The translations under genes and the position numbers were made by a program. DNA of 64,000 nt from NCBI GenBank assembly GCA_900544345.1, contig UQUR01000004.1, positions 62,001-126,000 on the forward strand. Direction: 5' to 3'. This document shows positions 59,268 to 64,000 of the stretch, piece after piece (positions within the stretch are counted from its first letter, which is position 1; the number at the start of each line of letters is the position of its first letter). Under the pieces are notes generated by a model that saw only the letters and a list, made by a program, of their open reading frames with translations, had not been told where the DNA came from and did no database searches. This stretch comes from an uncultured Sutterella sp. (lineage in GTDB: Bacteria; Pseudomonadota; Gammaproteobacteria; Burkholderiales; Burkholderiaceae_F).

Positions 59268-60611
59268 ATGACAGAAATACCTACTAACTCTCAGACCATT
59301 TTTAAACTTGCTGCCCCCATGCTTCTGAGTCTGATATTGGAACAAATTATCGGACTAACAGACATTATTTTTCTGGGACGCGTAAGTGAAGTCAGCGTTG
59401 GTGCTGCTGCAATCGGCGGCATTGGATTTTATCTTCTAACGATGATTGCTTTTGGTTACAGTATTGCCTCTCAGTCCATGATGGGCGAGGCCAATGGTGC
59501 AAAACGCTATGGTGATTTAGGGAGAATTTTTCAGCAAAGCGGCATTTTTATGCTGCTATTTTCTGCAATGATTTTGGCACTTACACCTATATTCATGGAG
59601 CCGATTTTTGTTGCTTTAGTTCAGTCGCCAGATGTTCGTGAAGAAGCTCAAGCCTACTTTTTTTGGAGAACAGTTGGAATTGTCTTTGCTCTCGCGGCTG
59701 TACTTTTTCGAGGTTTTTTCATGTCCGTTCTGCTGCCTCGAGTTTTAACTTATTCCTCCGTGGTAATGGTGCTAAGTAACTGTTTACTCAATTACCTTCT
59801 TATTTTTGGTTGGGGACCTTTCCCTGCGATGGGCATAACTGGAGCGGCTATTGCTTCCACCTTGGCTGAAATTGCTGCAGTACTTTTTTTCCTAGCTTAT
59901 GTTTTGCGATATCAATTGCATCGCCGCTATGAGCTTTTTATTTTCAGAGGTCTGGATAAGTCTTTGCAGCTGACGCTTTTTAAATTAGGCCGCTGGATGA
60001 TGCTTCAGGAAGCGGTGATTATGACGAGTTGGCTGCTGTTTTTTGTTTGGGTGGAGCATATGGGCGAAAGGGCGCTTGCAATTAGCAACATTGTGCGCTC
60101 GGTCTCAAACCTTCTTTTCATCATTGTTCACGCATTTGGAGCAACCTGCGGCGCAATAGGTGCCAATCTTTTAGGAGAAAATCGAGCAGAGGAAATTAAT
60201 CCAATGATGAGAAGAGGACTTAAATTATCCTTTGCTGTAACCATACCGTGTTGCCTGCTGATTGCTCTGTTTCCACATCCGATATTGGCTTTGTTTACTA
60301 ACATTGTGGAGCTCTCTGAGGCAAGTGTGGCTTCTGTGCGTGTTATGCTTTTCGGCTACCTTCTGTGCGTGCCTGCTGTGCATTACTTCTCGGTTTTCGG
60401 CTATTTGGGCTGTACTCGAGAATCCATGATTGCTTCGGTCATCACGTCAGTAGCTTATGCGATTTATGCGTGGGGGATTTCACGGTTGGTAAGCAATGTC
60501 GCTTGGGTTTGGACAGCTGATACCTTCTACTACACAGTCTTGGGCGCTTTGGTGTGGTACTTCTGGAAAAATGCCCGTTGGCGAGCGTTAATACCTTTCG
60601 GGGAAAAATAA
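59268..60611 (+). CDS. MATE family efflux transporter
   Basis: A 447-residue protein with 12 membrane segments in two six-helix bundles. MATE carriers export cationic drugs or metabolites in exchange for sodium or protons. The first helices read LAAPMLLSLILEQIIGLTDI, followed by GEANGAKRYGDLGRIFQQ. The second bundle starts near residue 235 with GRWMMLQEAVIMTSW and includes FGATCGAIGANLLGENRAEE. The ATG at 59268 has almost no ribosome site (TTTTTTGTA), so translation may be weak or begin otherwise. It stands alone, with a terminator shared with spoT. Confidence 0.9.
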   Translation: MTEIPTNSQTIFKLAAPMLLSLILEQIIGLTDIIFLGRVSEVSVGAAAIGGIGFYLLTMIAFGYSIASQSMMGEANGAKRYGDLGRIFQQSGIFMLLFSAMILALTPIFMEPIFVALVQSPDVREEAQAYFFWRTVGIVFALAAVLFRGFFMSVLLPRVLTYSSVVMVLSNCLLNYLLIFGWGPFPAMGITGAAIASTLAEIAAVLFFLAYVLRYQLHRRYELFIFRGLDKSLQLTLFKLGRWMMLQEAVIMTSWLLFFVWVEHMGERALAISNIVRSVSNLLFIIVHAFGATCGAIGANLLGENRAEEINPMMRRGLKLSFAVTIPCCLLIALFPHPILALFTNIVELSEASVASVRVMLFGYLLCVPAVHYFSVFGYLGCTRESMIASVITSVAYAIYAWGISRLVSNVAWVWTADTFYYTVLGALVWYFWKNARWRALIPFGEK

Positions 60612-60637
60612 GCCGCCTGAGTCGGCGGCCTGTTTTG
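60612..60637. terminator. Shared terminator between the MATE gene and spoT
   Basis: GCCGCC, loop TGAGTC, GGCGGC with CTGTTTT on the plus side and TTATTTTT on the minus side. Confidence 0.75.
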
Positions 60638-60640
60638 GAA

Positions 60641-62908
60641 CTAAAAAGAGGATTCAAAGCGACGCTTAACATCCTTTACGTTCGCCACCTGTTTGAGGCT
60701 TCTCATGACTCGCATCAGTTGAATGCGATTATCAACCTGAACTAAAAGCTGTAGTTCAGGGTCATTGAGATCATCAGGGATATTCATGCCGACAATAGAA
60801 CTACCTTCTTTAGCAACGGCCTGAGTGGCTTGTAAAATAGCAGGTCGAATGTCGTTGACTTTAATGTCGATCGGCACAGTAAAGCGATGATTGTTGCTTT
60901 CTGCCCATTGAGCCTTTTCCCAACGTTCAGCATTATTGTTTTGGCCTTGCTGAGCATGTACACAAGAGGCGCGGTGTACCGTGATGCCGTGACCGGCGCG
61001 TTCAAAGACGCAAATGTCGTCTCCCCATACCGGGTGACAGCAACGAGCTATTTGGGCTGCATGATGCTTGCCGTTTACGACAACTTCAATATCACCATCT
61101 TCACGTTCAGGCTTTTGTTGCTCTGCCGTTAAGCTCTGAAGCCGGTGCAGTACCACAACGAAACTAGCCTTCCCGGAACCAACGAGTGAATACAAAGAAG
61201 CTCGAGAGTCCACACTGAGTTCTTTTTCAACAGTATTCCAGACTTCATCGGTCGTGTCGTCAAGAGAAATCTGCGCTTTCGGAGCCTCTTCTTCTAAGAC
61301 TCGGCGACCGATTTTTACAGCAGAGTCAAAGTCCAGAGAACGCAAATATTGGCGAACCTCAGCACGGGCCTTGCCGCTACGAACAAAATTCAGCCATCGA
61401 GGATCAGGGTGGGAAAGTGAGCTTGTGGAAATTTCCACCATATCCCCGTTTGAGAGCTTAGTATCAATATCGCTTACTTGACCGTTAATTCGGCATTCAC
61501 GAACATGATTGCCGACATCTGAGTGAATTTGGTAGGCAAAATCAATTGGTGTACTGTCTTGAGGCATGGAAATGATTTTGCCTTTAGGAGTAAAGACATA
61601 AATACGGTCAGGGAAGAGATCTGCTTTGATGTTTTCGTAAAATTCGCTGGTGTCAGATGACTTTTGCTGTAAGTCAAGAAGCGACTGTAGCCATGCGTGA
61701 GTGAGTGTTTGAATATCACTTTCACTGCCGCGGTTAAGCCAGTGCGTGAGAATGCCCTGCTCGGCTATATCGTTCATTTTTTCCGTGCGGATCTGAAATT
61801 CCACCGGAGTACCTTGTGGTCCGATTACCGTGGTATGTAATCCTTGATAGCCGTTACTCTTTGGAATGGCAATAAAATCTTTAAAACGCGACTGTACGGG
61901 CTTATACATCATATGCAGGGCTCCTAAAGTCCTGTAACAGTCTTCTCTTGTTGTGACGATTACGCGAAAGCCGTAAATATCAAAAACTTCTGAAAAAGAA
62001 AGTTTTTTGATGCGCATTTGATTGTAAATACCGTAGCAGGTCTTTTCTCGGCCTAAAACGCGGCCCTTAATATTGGCGCGTTCAAGCATGCGCTTGGTGT
62101 CATTTAATATTTCTTCTAGTGCTGGACGACGATTAATGCGTGCAGCGATGAGTTCTTTATATAGAACTTCGTAGCGTCGAGGATAGTAGTTTTGCAGACA
62201 CAGATCCTGCAGTTCTCGAAAAGCGTGATTAATCCCCAAATGATGAGCCATCGGAACGTATATATCGAGCGTTTCTTTGGCAATGCGGCGTCGTTTTTCC
62301 GGACGCATCACTCCTAATGTTCTCAAATTGTGAAGGCGGTCGGCGAGTTTAACAAGGATGACGCGAACGTCTTTGCTCATTGCTAAAAGCATTTTTTTGA
62401 AACTTTCGGCTTGAGCAATTTCATTTGAAGAAAACTTCAGTTTGTCAAGCTTAGAGACGCCATCCACAATCTCTGCAGTGACCGTGCCGAACTTTTTAGC
62501 CATTTCATTTTTGGAGTGCCCCGTGTCCTCAAGGACATCATGCATAAGGCCGGCCTGAATGGCGGCACAGTCCAAATGCCATTCAGCTAAGATACTGGCA
62601 ACTGCAATGGGATGAGTAATATAAGGTTCACCGGACTTGCGAAATTGACCTAAATGAGCGTCATCGGCATATCGATAGGCTTCTTTGATTCTTTCAATGT
62701 CAGCCGCGCTCATGTATTTGGAGCAGGTATCAATCAGCGAAGCGGCTGTGGCAATGCCCGCTTTTTTAGGCGGGGTCATGAGCGGCAGCTCAGTTTGATC
62801 TTCTTTAGGTGCGGGCGGTGGCACTGGTTTCGACTCGTTTTTCAGAACAGACTGACGAATCGAGGCGAGAATGTCGGTTGAGCCGGTCGGAAAATATCTG
62901 GGTACCAT
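60641..62908 (-). CDS. spoT: Bifunctional (p)ppGpp synthetase/hydrolase (SpoT/Rel)
   Basis: A 755-residue alarmone enzyme. A proline-rich N-terminal extension (about 1-55) precedes the HD hydrolase domain, with the HD pair at 123-124 in LMHDVLEDT, so hydrolase activity is expected. The synthetase domain (about 285-405) has RFKDFIAIPKSNGYQGLHT at 341; RFKD is the charge motif of bifunctional enzymes, in contrast to the EFDD form of RelA. TGS (about 430-490), helical and C-terminal ACT domains follow. AAGGGG lies seven bases before the ATG at 62908. It follows gmk and rpoZ, as in E. coli, but a terminator sits between rpoZ and spoT. Confidence 0.95.
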   Translation of the reverse strand: MVPRYFPTGSTDILASIRQSVLKNESKPVPPPAPKEDQTELPLMTPPKKAGIATAASLIDTCSKYMSAADIERIKEAYRYADDAHLGQFRKSGEPYITHPIAVASILAEWHLDCAAIQAGLMHDVLEDTGHSKNEMAKKFGTVTAEIVDGVSKLDKLKFSSNEIAQAESFKKMLLAMSKDVRVILVKLADRLHNLRTLGVMRPEKRRRIAKETLDIYVPMAHHLGINHAFRELQDLCLQNYYPRRYEVLYKELIAARINRRPALEEILNDTKRMLERANIKGRVLGREKTCYGIYNQMRIKKLSFSEVFDIYGFRVIVTTREDCYRTLGALHMMYKPVQSRFKDFIAIPKSNGYQGLHTTVIGPQGTPVEFQIRTEKMNDIAEQGILTHWLNRGSESDIQTLTHAWLQSLLDLQQKSSDTSEFYENIKADLFPDRIYVFTPKGKIISMPQDSTPIDFAYQIHSDVGNHVRECRINGQVSDIDTKLSNGDMVEISTSSLSHPDPRWLNFVRSGKARAEVRQYLRSLDFDSAVKIGRRVLEEEAPKAQISLDDTTDEVWNTVEKELSVDSRASLYSLVGSGKASFVVVLHRLQSLTAEQQKPEREDGDIEVVVNGKHHAAQIARCCHPVWGDDICVFERAGHGITVHRASCVHAQQGQNNNAERWEKAQWAESNNHRFTVPIDIKVNDIRPAILQATQAVAKEGSSIVGMNIPDDLNDPELQLLVQVDNRIQLMRVMRSLKQVANVKDVKRRFESSF

Positions 62909-62942
62909 ACAAGCCCCTTATTGTTAACTCGCCTCTGCCCGC

Positions 62943-62958
62943 AATAGGAATTCCTATT
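62943..62958. repeat. 16-bp perfect palindrome upstream of spoT
   Basis: AATAGGAATTCCTATT, between the rpoZ terminator and the spoT start. It could be an operator or part of the spoT leader. Confidence 0.45.
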
Positions 62959-62980
62959 TTTAATTGGCAAGCAGAAGTTA

Positions 62981-63027
62981 AAAAAACAAAAAAGCGAAGC
63001 AGGAGACAAACCATCACTTCGCTTTTT
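62981..63027 (-). terminator. Terminator after rpoZ
   Basis: Minus strand: AAAAAGCGAAG ... CTTCGCTTTTT then TGTTTTTTT. spoT probably relies on read-through or its own promoter. Confidence 0.8.
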
Positions 63028-63035
63028 CTATTGCC

Positions 63036-63239
63036 TTAAGAGATGCGCTTGAACATTTCATCCCGAGTGATTTCACCGGCAGCAATTTCACGCAATGCCA
63101 AAACCGTGGGTTTATCTTTGGCATCTATGCGAGCAACAGCACCGGAGGATAATTGGCGGGCGCGCTGAGCGGCTGCCAACACCAATTCAAAACGGTTATG
63201 AATCTTTTTCAAGCAATCTTCAACAGTTACACGAGCCAT
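63036..63239 (-). CDS. rpoZ: RNA polymerase omega subunit
   Basis: A 67-residue subunit that helps fold and assemble the beta-prime subunit and forms part of a ppGpp site in proteobacteria. MARVTVEDCLKKIHNRFELV and LAAAQRARQLSSG are the family core; KPTVLALREIAAGEIT is the C-terminal half. Somewhat shorter than the E. coli protein (91 residues), ending soon after EMFKRIS. Between gmk (47-base gap) and spoT, the usual order. Confidence 0.95.
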   Translation of the reverse strand: MARVTVEDCLKKIHNRFELVLAAAQRARQLSSGAVARIDAKDKPTVLALREIAAGEITRDEMFKRIS

Positions 63240-63286
63240 ATTTCGTTTTTATCAATTCAAAAAATTAAAATTACAACATTCCGTTT

Positions 63287-63919
63287 TTATAAAAGCGGAA
63301 TGCCTAAATGTTTGAACGTTTCACGTTCGCGGACAGCCTGAGTTTTAAAACTCAGACGAGATGCACGCACAATAGAGATTAAGTCACCTGTAGCGCGATC
63401 GAAATCATCGTTAATTATAACGTAGTCAAACTCTCCCGCATGCACCATTTCAGCTCCTGCACCGGCCAAACGGCGAGTAATCACCTCATCGGAGTCTGTT
63501 CCTCTCTTATTCAAACGGTGACGAAGCGCATCAACCGAAGGCGGAAGAATAAAAATTCCGACAACATCCGGGAAAAGTCTCTTAACCTGAAGTGCCCCTT
63601 GCCAATCAATTTCAAGCAAGACATCATGACCTTTTTCAAGCTCTTGAGCAATCCATTGTTTAGAAGTGCCGTAGTAGTTGCCATGGACGTAGGCCCATTC
63701 CAAAAAGGCATTATTTTCTTTGAGCGCTTCAAATTGCTCAATCGTCACGAAATGGTACTCACGACCGTCCAGCTCTCCCGGGCGGGGAGCGCGTGTGGTG
63801 TGTGAAATAGACAAATGAACCGTTGGATCAGCTTTTAAAAGAGCGGCAACCAACGAAGACTTACCCGCACCAGAAGGCGCGGTCACTAGAAATAAACGTC
63901 CGGCTTTTTGATCTAACAT
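63287..63919 (-). CDS. gmk: Guanylate kinase
   Basis: Phosphorylates GMP to GDP, supplying GTP and feeding (p)ppGpp synthesis. The 210-residue P-loop kinase has APSGAGKSSLVAALL at about 14-28, the GMP-binding SHTTRAPRPGE and DGREYHF, LEIDWQGALQV and the lid NKRGTDS. ATG at 63919. First clear gene of the gmk-rpoZ-spoT group, functionally tied by guanine nucleotide metabolism. Confidence 0.96.
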   Translation of the reverse strand: MLDQKAGRLFLVTAPSGAGKSSLVAALLKADPTVHLSISHTTRAPRPGELDGREYHFVTIEQFEALKENNAFLEWAYVHGNYYGTSKQWIAQELEKGHDVLLEIDWQGALQVKRLFPDVVGIFILPPSVDALRHRLNKRGTDSDEVITRRLAGAGAEMVHAGEFDYVIINDDFDRATGDLISIVRASRLSFKTQAVRERETFKHLGIPLL

Positions 63920-63948
63920 GGAGAGCCTCTCAGGTTAATTGGCCTATT

Positions 63949-64000
63949 TTAGCGAACTTTATTGTCAAAGAGATCTAATCCGTAGTGTTTGAGCAAGGCA
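63949..64000 (-). CDS. Possible 3' end of another minus-strand gene (partial)
   Basis: An open frame enters from the right edge and stops at TAA (63951-63949), ending LLKHYGLDLFDNKVR. Only 16 residues are visible, 29 bases before the gmk start, in the right place for an operon partner. Too short to identify; chance is possible. Confidence 0.3.
   Translation of the reverse strand, partial: ALLKHYGLDLFDNKVR

Noticed and set aside
1..64000. CRISPR arrays, prophage or insertion sequence genes
   Set aside because: No regularly spaced repeats, transposase, integrase or phage structural genes were recognised anywhere in the window.

Overview
The window reads as one contiguous piece of a betaproteobacterial chromosome of moderate GC content. 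The most likely source is a gut Burkholderiales of the Sutterella/Parasutterella type. This placement is an inference from gene order and gene content: recG-oxyR, gmk-rpoZ-spoT, queA-tgt-yajC-secD-secF, a DUF2868/DUF3482 pair, an 88-residue IF-1 and a tmRNA tag ending FALAA. No sugar-uptake or glycolytic genes are seen. Uptake and breakdown of amino acids, amides and C4-dicarboxylates dominate.

Layout. 0-7 kb: the end of a membrane protein, an M20 amidohydrolase, proline synthesis (proB-proA), a DUF362 protein and a BrnQ carrier. 7-14.4 kb: a PflX-like radical SAM protein, tmRNA, infA, lapB, htpX, a reverse-strand cluster tRNA-Pro/Arg/His, then folP-glmM. 14.7-19.2 kb: an apparent catabolic or uptake operon (a 4,5-dihydroxyphthalate decarboxylase-like protein, a nitrilase-family amidase and a polar amino acid ABC transporter). 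19.3-23.5 kb: lrgA-lrgB, an exported M20 hydrolase with a separate exported M20 dimerisation domain, an unannotated 35-residue membrane protein gene and a Fur-box promoter facing it. 23.5-29.2 kb: queA-tgt-yajC-secD-secF. 29.2-41.3 kb: mostly reverse-strand housekeeping genes (a PheC-like protein, DUF3482/DUF2868, thiE-thiM, queH, oxyR, recG, ridA), with lgt, yggS and proC on the forward strand.

41.3-48 kb is the metabolic centrepiece: frdA-frdB, aspA and a Dcu transporter, each preceded by a long leader or a strong intercistronic hairpin. All have very biased codon use, with TTA, CTA and TCA absent from nearly all of their codons. Together they would import aspartate (or fumarate), deaminate it to fumarate, reduce that to succinate and export succinate. 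No frdC-type membrane anchor gene is present beside them.

48.3-64 kb: an MMPL exporter with a LolA-like protein, two small envelope proteins, greB, tRNA-Ala and tRNA-Glu, four tandem sodium-dependent NSS transporter paralogues, a MATE transporter, and the stringent-response operon gmk-rpoZ-spoT. No CRISPR array, prophage or intact insertion sequence was seen. The least explained parts are the 22.9-23.4 kb small-gene region, the split M20 pair, the decarboxylase/amidase/ABC operon, the Frd module without an anchor, and a tRNA-like relic at 29.2 kb.
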